Source: Rugamonas rivuli
Lineage (GTDB): Bacteria > Pseudomonadota > Gammaproteobacteria > Burkholderiales > Burkholderiaceae_D
Direction of reading: 5' to 3'
DNA length: 64,000 nt
NCBI RefSeq assembly: GCF_009380165.1
Contig: NZ_WHUF01000001.1
Span: 620,001 to 684,000 of the forward strand
The notes under the pieces: model-generated
What the model saw: the letters and a program-made list of their open reading frames with translations, nothing else
Database searches by the model: none
What the model was told of the DNA's origin: nothing
Program-made: the position numbers and the translations under genes
Part shown: positions 1 to 8,792 of the stretch, piece after piece
How the letters are laid out: each line of letters starts with the position of its first letter
Position numbering within the stretch: position 1 is the stretch's first letter

Positions 1-153
1 CTGCGCCGACACCAGGCCGGCCATGCCGGCGCCGACGATGGCGATTTTCTTCGGCTGTTTGGTCTTGGGCAGGCCGTTCTTGATGATGGCCAGGTATTCG
101 ATAATGACAGGATCGTCCTGCTCCGCCAGCAGGTCCTGGATGCTCTTGCTCAT
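1..153 (-). CDS. Flavin amine oxidase, N-terminus only
   Basis: Only the first 51 codons lie in the window; the gene continues beyond the left edge. Translating the minus strand from the ATG at 151-153 gives a short helical leader followed by the stretch KKIAIVGAGMAGLVSAQ, which is the GxGxxG dinucleotide-binding motif of FAD-dependent amine oxidases. The leader with NGLPKTKQPKK just before the FAD motif is typical of bacterial L-amino-acid oxidase / tryptophan 2-monooxygenase-like proteins, which oxidise amino acids to 2-oxo acids or amides using O2. It starts 18 bp after the stop of the upstream decarboxylase gene, so it is probably the distal member of the same operon. It would be the second flavin amine oxidase of the cluster. 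The substrate cannot be inferred from this fragment. Confidence 0.8.
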   Translation of the reverse strand, partial: MSKSIQDLLAEQDDPVIIEYLAIIKNGLPKTKQPKKIAIVGAGMAGLVSAQ

Positions 154-171
154 GGATGGCGTCCTTTCAGT

Positions 172-2280
172 TCAAACGATGGCGTGTGGAGAGTCGGGGG
201 CGTCGCCACCGAGTTTCCAGCGCGTGTTGCTGGGCAGGTCTTTGCAGACGTTGCGCACCGCCACCAGCGTGAACGTGGAGCGCGGCGCCGGCTGCGTGCC
301 GTCGTCGAAGGTGCAGCAGCCGGTGGCGCATGCGCCGCCCGCTTGCGGCGGCGGAGGCGAGCCGGCCTTGATCTTGCCGATCACTTCCGCCAGTTCGGCG
401 TTGCTGGTCACTTCGTAGCCGACGCCGCCGAAGCCCTTGGCCAGGGCCACCCAGTCCCACAGCGCGGTCTGCGGCACCCGCGTCAATGCCGCGAAGGCCG
501 GCGCCTGCGGGCTGCTGCTGAAGGCTTGGGGGTTGATCAGGAATTGCTCGATCGCGAACACACCGTTGGCCATCACGAACACCACATTGTCGAGCCCCAT
601 TTCGGCCAGCGTGCCGATGGCGTTGCAGCTTTCGGCAAAGGCGCCGTCGCCGGAGACGGAAATCACGCGGCGCTTGCTGCCGTTGGCCTGCAGCGCCAGC
701 TTGACGCCGCAGCTGGCAGCCGGCGAGTAGCCGATCGCCCCCCACGCCAGCTGGGCGATATAGCCGTTCTGCGGCGACTTGATGTTGTTCAGGTTGTAGA
801 AGGTCAGGCCGGTGTCGGCCAGCACGACCGGAGCTTCGCCGTTCTCGTCGTTGCCGAAGGTGTTCAGATAGCCATGGTGCAGCAGCGATTTGAAGCTGTC
901 CCAGGTGATCTGGGCGTCGGGCGCGTAGGTGGACGGCACGGGAATATCCCACACCGGGCCTTCGATGCCGGGGAAGGGCGCGGCCGGCAGCTTGCCCTGG
1001 GCCTGCTGGAGCGCTTGCTGGATCGGCAGCAGCGATGGGTAGGCGGCGCACAGCCGCTGCATGGTCGCGCCGCCGGGATTGGCGATGACGTCGTTGAGCG
1101 CGAGAATGAAGGAGCCGAGGGCAACGTCACCCCAGTACAGGCCGCCCGCCTGGCCGCCATGCAGGCGTGCCGCGCCCATGCGCACTTCGATGGCCGCGCT
1201 CATCGGCAACTTGGGCGGCATGGCCGGGTCGTAGTCGGTGTTGGCCAGGCCGGAGAAGTTGAAGTCGGTCTCCTGCACGCCCAGGCTGAGGATCAGGTCG
1301 GCGCCGCGCACCAGGTTCTGCACATTGGCCTGGGAATTCTTGCCGTTGTAGGTGCCGGCGAAGTAGGGCGCGTCGTATTCGCTGAGGATGCCTTTGCCCA
1401 GCAGGCTGGACAGATATGGCGCCTGCAGCGTCTTGAGCAGGTCGGCAAATGCGGTCTGCTGGCCGAAGCGGGCGATTTCCACGCCGCCCAGCACCACCAG
1501 CCGCTTGGCCTTCAGCAGCACAGGCAGGGTCGCGGCGACGGCTTCGTCCAGCGATATCTGCGGCAGCGGCACGGGCGACTTGAGCAGCTTGGGACGCGTC
1601 GCCACGGAGGGCACCGGCAGCAATTCCATCTGGTTGCCGATCTCGATGTAGACCGGCTTGGAGTCGGTGATGCAGGCGGTCAGGGCGGCATCGATCAGGT
1701 CGGGAGCATAGGCGGGATTGTCGATGCGCACGGCCATGCGCGTGACTTCGCGCAGCACGCGCAGGTCGGTGAAGGCGCCGTCGAACATGTGATGCCACAG
1801 CACCCCCTGGTCGCGCTGCGAGTTGAACTGGGCGGCCGACGGCGAACCGTTGATCAGCACCATGGACACGTTTTCGACGAAGGCGCCGGCCACCGCCTGC
1901 ACGGCGTTCAGCGCGCCGACGCCGTAGGTGGTGGCGACGCAGCCCACCGAGCCGGGCGTGGCGCGGCCGCAGCCGTCGGCGGCGTAGGTGGCGCACATTT
2001 CATTGTTCGGGTGGACCCGGATCAGGCCGGCATTGCCTTCGGTGTCCAGGGTTTCCACCCATTCGCTGATGTAGTCGCCGGGTATGGCCATGACATGGCG
2101 CACGCCGATTTCGGCGAGCCGCTTGTTCAGGTAGGTGGCGACGGTTTCACCGGCGCCGGCCGCCTGCACGCGCAGCAGGCTGGCGCCGGCGGCGTCCGCC
2201 TGCTTGGCATCGACCACGGTTTCGGGGGCGCCAAACTGGCGGCGGTATTGTTTATGCGACAGTAGATAATTGAGCGGCAT
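172..2280 (-). CDS. ThDP-dependent 2-oxoacid decarboxylase-like enzyme
   Basis: The 702-residue protein has the three-part architecture of the pyruvate/indolepyruvate/phenylpyruvate decarboxylase superfamily. The N-terminal pyrimidine-binding domain has the cofactor-activating Glu in NNEMCATYAADG (E94) and a decarboxylase-like His pair in WHHMFDG (about 163-164). A central domain follows, and the C-terminal domain has the ThDP/Mg motif SGDGAFAES (GDG at 544-546) with its partner Asn in MANG (572). At about 700 residues it is longer than the usual 550-600. The excess includes an N-terminal leader of about 45 residues and a C-terminal tail with a Cys-containing segment (GGACATGCCTF). The neighbouring L-amino-acid-oxidase-like genes would yield 2-oxo acids, the natural substrates for such an enzyme, so an amino acid to 2-oxo acid to aldehyde route is plausible but inferred. 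The start is an ATG preceded by GAGGATACGCC. Confidence 0.85.
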   Translation of the reverse strand: MPLNYLLSHKQYRRQFGAPETVVDAKQADAAGASLLRVQAAGAGETVATYLNKRLAEIGVRHVMAIPGDYISEWVETLDTEGNAGLIRVHPNNEMCATYAADGCGRATPGSVGCVATTYGVGALNAVQAVAGAFVENVSMVLINGSPSAAQFNSQRDQGVLWHHMFDGAFTDLRVLREVTRMAVRIDNPAYAPDLIDAALTACITDSKPVYIEIGNQMELLPVPSVATRPKLLKSPVPLPQISLDEAVAATLPVLLKAKRLVVLGGVEIARFGQQTAFADLLKTLQAPYLSSLLGKGILSEYDAPYFAGTYNGKNSQANVQNLVRGADLILSLGVQETDFNFSGLANTDYDPAMPPKLPMSAAIEVRMGAARLHGGQAGGLYWGDVALGSFILALNDVIANPGGATMQRLCAAYPSLLPIQQALQQAQGKLPAAPFPGIEGPVWDIPVPSTYAPDAQITWDSFKSLLHHGYLNTFGNDENGEAPVVLADTGLTFYNLNNIKSPQNGYIAQLAWGAIGYSPAASCGVKLALQANGSKRRVISVSGDGAFAESCNAIGTLAEMGLDNVVFVMANGVFAIEQFLINPQAFSSSPQAPAFAALTRVPQTALWDWVALAKGFGGVGYEVTSNAELAEVIGKIKAGSPPPPQAGGACATGCCTFDDGTQPAPRSTFTLVAVRNVCKDLPSNTRWKLGGDAPDSPHAIV

Positions 2281-2324
2281 GGCGTATCCTCGATGGTCGA
2301 TGGTCGATGTTGGGATGAGAGCGG

Positions 2325-4319
2325 TCAGATCTGGATGGCGTTGGTGGTCGCCGCGTTCAGGTACTGCGGCGACTGCCAGGAGACCAGCTCCGCGCTCAGG
2401 TAGTAGTAGGCCAGGCTGTTAGGCACCGGCAAGGCGCCATGCCAGGACGCGATGCGGGCCTGCTGGTTGGCGCTGATCGCGGCCGCCACCGACGAGCCGC
2501 CTTCCCAGACCACATTCCAGAACGCGCTCACCGCCGCCTGCTGCGCCGAGCCGGCCGCGTAGGGATAGACGGCCTGCATGGCGGCTGGGCTGCCGGAGTC
2601 GACGCCCAGCGTTTCCGAGACCGTGGAGGTGCCGCCCATCACGAAGGAGATCTGCGGCTGGATCACATTGGCCAGCGCCGCCGGCGATTGCGGGTCCGGC
2701 AGCGAATCCAGCACCGTCTGGGACGACACGGCGGCGGCATTGGCGGGCGGCGCGGCCTGCATGGCGAATGCGCCGTTGGGCGTGAAGCCCCAGCCGTTGA
2801 ACATATTGTTGTTGACTGACGTATGCTGCACCGAGCAGGTGAACAGCAGGTTGCTGAACACGCTGGTCAGGTAAGCCTTGGTCGGCGTCCAGGTGAAACG
2901 GGCCGTGCCGTCGTGGTTGAAGGCGCCTTGCACGGTGCGCATCCACGAGTTCAGGCCGGAGTCGGCCGCGACCGCGTCGTCGCTGGCATAGCCGGCGGCG
3001 ACGATGGCGGCGACGAAGCCGTTCAGCGCCGTCCACCAGCGCTGGCCGTCGTCGCGGTAAGGGAAGGCAACCTTGGTGATGGCGCCGGCGTTCAGGCCGC
3101 GGCTATCCATCTGCGCCGGGAAGGCGTTCTGGTCGAAGCGGTAGTTCTGGTACAGGCTGTTGATGACCTGGTACAGGCCGACCCGGCCGGTCGGCAGCAC
3201 GTTGTCGCAGAAGCCGCCTTTTTGATAGATGCCTTTACCCTGCGTGCCCGGCATGTTGATCACGCCGCTGTTGACGTTGAACGATTTTTCCAGGAAGGGC
3301 TTGGCCAGGATCACCAGCGGATGTTCGGCGGCCAGCGCGCCGGTCTGGATCTGGTTGAGCGCGGCGGTGCCGAACAACATGTCGATGGTGTGGGTGTTGA
3401 ACAGGTGCGAGCCGCTGAACCACCATTGCTGGTCGGCCGAACCTACCCAGAGTTTGGCCAGCAGCCAGGCGTCGCCCTTGGTGTCGGCCGGATCGGTCGG
3501 CGTGAAGATGTAGGCGCCGGGGTCGGTGGCGGAGATCTGTATCGCTTGCGGCATCAGCGTGTTGTCGCTGCCGATGGTGAAGAAGCACAGCGGCGCGGCC
3601 AGGTGGCGGCCCTTGACCACCAGTTGCCCGGTGACGGCGGCGCCCAGCACCGGCCGGTAGTCGCAGACGAACAGGCAGCCGTCGCGCTGGGCGTTGATCA
3701 GCGTCGTCTGCAGGCCGGCCAGCGCGGCGCCGTTGCCGGCCTTGGCGATCCAGGCGGCGATGTCGTAGTTGGAGGAGTCGGCCAGCTTGATGACGTTGGG
3801 ATTGGCGCCGCCCAGGCGTTGGCGGGCCAGCTCGGCGTCGTCGGCGATCCAGTGCGTGGTCAGCGCGGTGATCTGCGCCGGACTGAAGATGCTGGTGTCG
3901 CCGGTCCACATGCCCTGGGTGTAGCGCTGGGCGATGATCTGGGCGGTGCTGGGGCCGGTGTACTTCTGGCCGGGCACGTTCTTGCTGATGTAGTCCATCG
4001 CGGCCACCCGCTGTGTCTCGCGAACTCCGGCGGCCTGGGCGTCCTCCGCTGTACGTTGCCAGTCCGCAGGGATGGTGGCGATGTCGTTCAGCCATGGCGG
4101 CAACACGCCGGCGAAGGTGCCGGCTACCGGGTATTCGCTGGTATCGTAGTTCAGGTCGGTCGCGGTCAGGCCGCTGAAGACAAATTGTGGCGCCGACACG
4201 TCGCTGGCGCGCGCCAGGGCTGCCGGCGCGCTGGCGGTTTGCTGGTGGCTGTGGACCGGGCCGCGCAGGCCGGCGGTGTAGGCGGCGACGCCGCCGTAGG
4301 ATTTGTCGTGATGGTTCAT
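2325..4319 (-). CDS. Bacterial lipoxygenase family protein
   Basis: I assign this 664-residue protein to the lipoxygenase superfamily from its iron-ligand pattern. WLLAKLWVGSADQ leads into SHLFNTH, giving the H-x4-H pair (H305, H310). AEHPLVILAKPFLE matches the HP..xLLxPH element, and CSVQHTSVNN gives the third His and the Asn (H499, N503) in the family H-x3-N spacing. The chain ends in Ile (I664), the fifth ligand through its carboxylate. Upstream, ELARQRLGGANPNVI matches the conserved LOX helix. Such enzymes insert O2 into polyunsaturated fatty acids to make hydroperoxides. No PLAT domain or clear signal peptide is visible. The gene sits 44 bp from the decarboxylase gene and 42 bp from the amine oxidase gene, suggesting co-transcription. 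Position of oxidation and substrate are unknown; sequence similarity beyond the ligand blocks is low. Confidence 0.82.
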   Translation of the reverse strand: MNHHDKSYGGVAAYTAGLRGPVHSHQQTASAPAALARASDVSAPQFVFSGLTATDLNYDTSEYPVAGTFAGVLPPWLNDIATIPADWQRTAEDAQAAGVRETQRVAAMDYISKNVPGQKYTGPSTAQIIAQRYTQGMWTGDTSIFSPAQITALTTHWIADDAELARQRLGGANPNVIKLADSSNYDIAAWIAKAGNGAALAGLQTTLINAQRDGCLFVCDYRPVLGAAVTGQLVVKGRHLAAPLCFFTIGSDNTLMPQAIQISATDPGAYIFTPTDPADTKGDAWLLAKLWVGSADQQWWFSGSHLFNTHTIDMLFGTAALNQIQTGALAAEHPLVILAKPFLEKSFNVNSGVINMPGTQGKGIYQKGGFCDNVLPTGRVGLYQVINSLYQNYRFDQNAFPAQMDSRGLNAGAITKVAFPYRDDGQRWWTALNGFVAAIVAAGYASDDAVAADSGLNSWMRTVQGAFNHDGTARFTWTPTKAYLTSVFSNLLFTCSVQHTSVNNNMFNGWGFTPNGAFAMQAAPPANAAAVSSQTVLDSLPDPQSPAALANVIQPQISFVMGGTSTVSETLGVDSGSPAAMQAVYPYAAGSAQQAAVSAFWNVVWEGGSSVAAAISANQQARIASWHGALPVPNSLAYYYLSAELVSWQSPQYLNAATTNAIQI

Positions 4320-4361
4320 GGCATGCTCCTGTTCAAGGTGGGAAGGAAAGATGTGACGGGA

Positions 4362-6173
4362 TCAGGCCTGGGCCTGGTCGAAAAAGACGTCGCGGGCCAG
4401 CGCTTCGAGCCCGGCGTCGCCGAAATACGGAATCATGGTCGGCAGGATCAGGCCGCCACCCAGCGCATCGCGCAGGCGCGTCATCATGGCGCGGTCCATC
4501 AAGCCTTCCTGCACCAGCACTTCCCAGACGCAGCGGAAGGCCGAGTCGTAGGCGCCGGCGATCCAGTAGTGCACCATGTCGAGATGCTCGCCGGCGAAGT
4601 GGACGCCGCCCTGCGGTTCGCGCGCGGCCAGGAATTTGCGCGTGAACTGGCCGGGGCCGAAGAACTCGAAGCCGCCGCCGGCCAGCGGTTCCTGGTTCCA
4701 GGCGACCGCCGCGCCGTGGCCCAGGTACTGCTCGCGCGCGACTTCGCCGTGCAGCGTGACCAGGTGGCGCAGGCAGGCGTCGAACATCTGCTGCTCGGTG
4801 AGGTGGGCGAATTTGTCGGCGTCGTTCTGCCAGCAGTAGCTGGCCAGCAGATAGGCAGGGCCAGGCTCGCCGATGCCGAACGACGGGTAGACCACGCTGC
4901 GCACCGGCAGGTCGGTGTTGCTCTGGCCGCCAGCCATGTGGGCGCTGTGGGGGCCGGCGCTTTCCCAGAAGCGGGTCTTGAAGCCGAGCGCGATCTTGAC
5001 GGCGTTGGTCATCTTCAGCGTGCGGATGGCGTCGTATTTGGCGGGCGACCAGCTGGCCGGCGTGTCGACGAAGCGCAGCGCGCTGAACGGCAAGGTCATG
5101 ACGACGTGGTCGAACTCCGCCTGTTGCGGCAGCGCGCCGTCGCCGCGCTGATAGTGCAGCACCGTGCGGCCGGCGCGGTCTTCGACGCGGAATATCTGCG
5201 CGCCCATCTGCACCCGCTCGGCCGGAATGCGCTTGACCATTTCCTGGGTGACGCGGTCGGTGCCGCCTTCCATCGCCGACCAGGTTTTTTCTTCGAAGGA
5301 GAAATTGTCGAGCAACATTTCGGTGAAGGCCAGGTCGTACACGCCGGTGTAGCTGAGCACGGTCTCCATGTAGTCGACGATGGTGGCCGGGTAGGGCCGT
5401 GTGCCGTCGCCGATTTCCTGCAGATAGCTGCGGCCGGAATAGGCATCGAAGCGCAGCATGCGGTCCCAGGCGGCGTCGATCTCGCCGGCTTCGAGCAGCT
5501 CCATGAAGGGCGCCAGCGCGGCCGTCAGCAGCGATTGGGCCGGCTTCAGGCGGCCCTGGCTGTCCTTGAAGTAGGCGTATTCATCGGCCTTGAAGAAATC
5601 GTCGAAGCCGAGCAGAGAATTATCTTCCGCGACGGCGTTGCGGGTGGCCGGCGGACGGCCGTTGAAGCACAGCAGGTTGCCGGCATCGGCGGCCGTGCTG
5701 TGGTCGTACAGGATGTAGGGAATCCGGGGAATGGTGCGGGCGCCCGGCACTTCGCCGCTGGTCTTGTTGAGGTAATCCCAGAAGTTGAACAGCCGGGTTT
5801 GCATCCAGGTGTGGGGGAAACGCATGGCGCCCATTTCCGCATACTGGTGCGGGCCATCGTTGAAGTAGTGGGTTTTCACGCGGCCGCCCATGCGCTCGCC
5901 CGACGCCTCGAACAGGTGGTAGCCGATGCCCAGGTGTTCCAGCAGCAGCGCGGTGTACATGCCGGACATGCCGCCGCCGACGATGCCCACGCGCAGCGGC
6001 CCGGACGGTTGCGCCAGCCTTGCGTTGGCGGCCACGCGTCGCTGCGGACCGGCCTGGTCGCGTTCCTGCTGTTTCATGTGCCTTTCCATGGCCTCGAACA
6101 ACTGCCTTCTGTACCGGCCTTTGAGTTCCCGGGACTGAGCATCGAGGTCGCTTCCATTTTTTGCTGCGGGCAT
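4362..6173 (-). CDS. L-amino-acid-oxidase-like flavin monoamine oxidase
   Basis: The FAD-binding motif is RVGIVGGGMSGMYTALLLE (about residues 61-79 from the ATG at 6173). It is followed by the amine-oxidase block GERMGGRVKTHYF and the LAAO-type EMGAMRFP sequence. The C-terminal block GGVHFAGEHLDM...WIAGAYDSA is the conserved FAD-contact segment of the family. Members oxidatively deaminate amino acids to 2-oxo acids with release of ammonia and H2O2. The open frame extends four codons upstream to a TTG, but the ATG at 6173 has a GGAGAG ribosome-binding site 5 nt upstream and is preferred, giving 603 residues. A basic N-terminal helix of about 60 residues precedes the FAD domain. It lies between the lipoxygenase and the DUF885-like gene, same strand, with short gaps. 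The substrate is not predictable from sequence alone. Confidence 0.85.
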   Translation of the reverse strand: MPAAKNGSDLDAQSRELKGRYRRQLFEAMERHMKQQERDQAGPQRRVAANARLAQPSGPLRVGIVGGGMSGMYTALLLEHLGIGYHLFEASGERMGGRVKTHYFNDGPHQYAEMGAMRFPHTWMQTRLFNFWDYLNKTSGEVPGARTIPRIPYILYDHSTAADAGNLLCFNGRPPATRNAVAEDNSLLGFDDFFKADEYAYFKDSQGRLKPAQSLLTAALAPFMELLEAGEIDAAWDRMLRFDAYSGRSYLQEIGDGTRPYPATIVDYMETVLSYTGVYDLAFTEMLLDNFSFEEKTWSAMEGGTDRVTQEMVKRIPAERVQMGAQIFRVEDRAGRTVLHYQRGDGALPQQAEFDHVVMTLPFSALRFVDTPASWSPAKYDAIRTLKMTNAVKIALGFKTRFWESAGPHSAHMAGGQSNTDLPVRSVVYPSFGIGEPGPAYLLASYCWQNDADKFAHLTEQQMFDACLRHLVTLHGEVAREQYLGHGAAVAWNQEPLAGGGFEFFGPGQFTRKFLAAREPQGGVHFAGEHLDMVHYWIAGAYDSAFRCVWEVLVQEGLMDRAMMTRLRDALGGGLILPTMIPYFGDAGLEALARDVFFDQAQA

Positions 6174-6258
6174 GGCACTCTCCAAGTCCCGGCCGTCGCC
6201 GGAATGGTCTATGTGACATCGTGCCGCCCGTCGGCGGCCGATGGCGGCGCCGTCGGAA

Positions 6259-7812
6259 CTAGCCGGCGCCGGATTGAAAGGTCGTACCTTGCGCCAGCAA
6301 GGCCTTGCCGATCGGCCAGGGATAGACGCGCTGGCGCGATGCGGCCGAATGGAAGGCTTGCGCGCTGACGCCGCGCGCCTGGTTTTGCTGGCGCAGCAAG
6401 GCGTAGGCGGCCGCGCCGACCGCGTGGCTGGCGGCGCGGCCCGGCGAGGCCATCAGGCCGAAGCATTCGTTGTGCAGCGTTTCCATGGACAGGCCGGTGG
6501 TGCCGGCCGCCCAGGCGATGAAGTCGGTGTAGGTCATCTCGCCGTTGTGGACGCGGACGTCGCACAGCGCGCGCACGTAGCGGATCAGGCGGCGGATATA
6601 GGTTTCCAGCTGGGCGCACAGCACGCCCTCGGCCTGGGTTTCCGGGATGGCGCCGTACAGCGACAGGTAGGCCGCCTGCACCGGATCGGGCGCGGCGACG
6701 GCCAGCAACTGGCGGGCCGCATCCCAGTATTCGAATTCCAGGCAAAAGGCCATGCCTTCGCTCATCGGCACCGCCAGCGCCGTTTGCAGGCCCAGCAGCG
6801 GCGAAGCGGCCAGGCGGGGCGAGATGGCCAGCCGCTGGCTGCGCGAGGCGCCACGCGCCAGCGCGTTGATCATGGCGAACATCGACGTCTGCCGCGGCGC
6901 CGGCGGGCAGCGCCAGGTGTCGTCGCCGAACACCGCGCCGGTATCGCGGATGGCCAGGTAGCGGGCGCCGTAGTCGTCGCAGGCGCGCGTGACCCGCGCC
7001 ATCCACGCGTGGCAGTCGACCGCGTAGTGCGTGTTGACGCGGCACCAGACCGCCTGCAGGCTGCCGGCGCCGGCGGCGAAGGGCAGGGCGGCGATCTTGC
7101 GGGCGACGTTCTGCGCCAGCGGCAGCTCCTGCTCCAGCCAGGCCTGGGCCAGGGCGGCGATCTCGCGCGGGCTTTCCTGCAGCTGATAGCAGGCTTGAAG
7201 GCAGGCCGGGAAGCCGGGCGCGCGCGCCGGTCCGGCGATGGCGTCCCAGGCGCTCAGCACCGGCCAGTACACGCTGAAGCTGTCGGAACCCAGGCCCTCG
7301 ACATCGAACAGCATCTGGTATTCGCGCAGCGCGGCCAGGATGGCGTTGATGCGGCCGCTGAATTCCGGCCACGCCTGCTGCAGCCGCGCCAGCGCGGTCC
7401 GCAGCTGATGCGCCGCGTTCAGGCACTCGCGCCGCACCATCACATTGAAATCATGGCCCCACCAGCGCAGCGCTTCGAAGTTGACCAGCTCGTGCACCGC
7501 ATCCAGATAATCGGCCAGGCAGGGCAATTGCGTGTCGCGTTCGAGGAAGACGCGGATCAGGCCGTCTGCGGCGGCGCGCACGCCGCCCATGCCGGCGCCG
7601 GACGGCCCGGCGCCGCTGGGATGCGGCAGGTCGAGTTGCGCTTGCAAGGAACTGAGCAACGCATCGGCGGTGGCGCGCAGGTGCACGTCGGCGACGGCCG
7701 GCAATTGCTGGCGCAGCGCGTGGATGCGGCAGCGCATTTCCTTGACGTTGTGGGCCGTGGGTTTGAACAGCGTCGACAGCGTGGGCAGGCATCCGCACAG
7801 GTAGGCGGCCAC
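6259..7812 (-). CDS. DUF885-like protein lacking the zinc motif
   Basis: The 517-residue frame resembles DUF885 proteins, a family of putative zinc metalloenzymes. Toward the C-terminus it has SEGMAFCLEFEYWD (family: EGWA.Y.E), then VHNGEMTYTDFIAWAAGTTGLS and ASPGRAASHAVG (family: WPGQALSYKIG). The usual HExxxGHH zinc-binding motif that should precede SEGMA is absent, so it is probably a divergent or non-catalytic member. The GTG at 7812 may not be the true start. The family-like segment VVTLWSEINPVAAYL begins upstream of it, and the frame is open to a stop near 7897 with a GAGG followed by a CTG at 7878 as a rare-start candidate. It belongs to the minus-strand array between the racemase-like and amine oxidase genes. 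Function in the cluster is unknown. Confidence 0.6.
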   Translation of the reverse strand: MAAYLCGCLPTLSTLFKPTAHNVKEMRCRIHALRQQLPAVADVHLRATADALLSSLQAQLDLPHPSGAGPSGAGMGGVRAAADGLIRVFLERDTQLPCLADYLDAVHELVNFEALRWWGHDFNVMVRRECLNAAHQLRTALARLQQAWPEFSGRINAILAALREYQMLFDVEGLGSDSFSVYWPVLSAWDAIAGPARAPGFPACLQACYQLQESPREIAALAQAWLEQELPLAQNVARKIAALPFAAGAGSLQAVWCRVNTHYAVDCHAWMARVTRACDDYGARYLAIRDTGAVFGDDTWRCPPAPRQTSMFAMINALARGASRSQRLAISPRLAASPLLGLQTALAVPMSEGMAFCLEFEYWDAARQLLAVAAPDPVQAAYLSLYGAIPETQAEGVLCAQLETYIRRLIRYVRALCDVRVHNGEMTYTDFIAWAAGTTGLSMETLHNECFGLMASPGRAASHAVGAAAYALLRQQNQARGVSAQAFHSAASRQRVYPWPIGKALLAQGTTFQSGAG

Positions 7813-8072
7813 GGGGTTGATCTCGGACCACAGCGTGACGACGGCCGCGGTCGGATCTGTCTGTAGTGTGCTTTCCAGGATAACCTCGCTGTGAGAACCT
7901 CAGGATCCGGCCGCCGCCGGAGCGGCGACGTAACGGACACAGGAGGATCTACAGCAAGCGGCGTGCCATCGTCGGATGGCGCCGCGCCCAGAGGGAGCGC
8001 GGCTGCGCGGCGAAAACCGCGCGGACGGATTCGTCCATCGCAGGACGCGGAGGCGGACGAATCCGGGAAGGT

Positions 8073-8792
8073 CTAGCCGGCGTACTTGCTGTAGCTGGCC
8101 CGGCTTGGACGCAAGCCCATGCGCACCAGCGACACCAGGAAGCTGAAGCCGGCCTGGTTGGGATCGACCACCGGCACATACATGCCCACGGCCGCCTGCA
8201 AGCGCTTCGTGACCTCGGCGGCGACGCCGACGAAGCCGGTGCAGCCGAGCAGGATGGATTGCGCGCCATCCTGCTGCACGGCCAGCGTGGCTTGCTCCAG
8301 CGTCAGCTTGACCACCAGGTCCAGGTCGCTCAGCTTGTCGACCGGGATGTTGATCGAACGGATGGAGGCGAAGGACTCGCTCAAGCCATAGGCCGGCACG
8401 TGGCCGCGCTGCATCGCCAGCGTGCTTTCCAGGATGGTGATGATGGAGAAGCGCTCGCTGAGGGCGAGGGCGGTGAAGGCCGAGGTCGGGAAGCCGCCGA
8501 TGATGGGAATGTCGATGGCTTCGCGCGCCGCTTCCACGCCGCACATGTCGAAGTCGCTGAGCCAGATGCCGTCGAAGCCATCCTGGGCGATCTGCCGCGC
8601 CGCCTCGACCACCGGATAGCCGTTGTGCAGCAGGTCGATGCGGCTTTCAATGCAGTTGTGGCCCGCCGACAGATTGCGCACCGTTACCGTGACATCGTCC
8701 GGTATCACCGGCTGCACCGCGTTCAGCAGCATCTGGTTGAACTGGTCGGTGTTGACCGGCGCGAGGATGCAGATGCGGTATTGTTTTTTCAT
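8073..8792 (-). CDS. Aspartate/glutamate/hydantoin racemase family protein
   Basis: This 239-residue protein fits the Asp/Glu racemase superfamily, closest in look to hydantoin racemases. It starts with a beta strand (YRICILAPVNTDQFN), carries a first Cys in SDFDMCGVEAA followed by IDIPIIGGFPTSAF, and a second Cys in SILLGCTGFVG followed by VPVVDPNQAG. Paired Cys residues act as the two-base catalytic pair in this family. The start codon overlaps the stop of the DUF917 gene (ATGA), with a strong GGAGG upstream, so translation is coupled. DUF917 and hydantoin-racemase-like genes are often neighbours in hydantoin or amino-acid catabolic clusters, which would suit an operon that also encodes amino-acid oxidases. 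The substrate is unproven. Confidence 0.8.
   Translation of the reverse strand: MKKQYRICILAPVNTDQFNQMLLNAVQPVIPDDVTVTVRNLSAGHNCIESRIDLLHNGYPVVEAARQIAQDGFDGIWLSDFDMCGVEAAREAIDIPIIGGFPTSAFTALALSERFSIITILESTLAMQRGHVPAYGLSESFASIRSINIPVDKLSDLDLVVKLTLEQATLAVQQDGAQSILLGCTGFVGVAAEVTKRLQAAVGMYVPVVDPNQAGFSFLVSLVRMGLRPSRASYSKYAG

Noticed and set aside
184..2265. 693-codon plus-strand ORF
   Set aside because: It is the exact antisense of the ThDP decarboxylase gene, a common effect of GC-rich codon use; no motif or start signal.
2823..6368. 1181-codon plus-strand ORF
   Set aside because: Antisense to both the lipoxygenase and the amine oxidase genes, low-complexity Arg/Gly/Val-rich translation with no domain.
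7891..8076. 61-codon plus-strand ORF near 7.9 kb with an AGGAGG downstream of its start
   Set aside because: The AGGAGG lies inside the ORF, product is low-complexity, and the region is the gap between two minus-strand genes.
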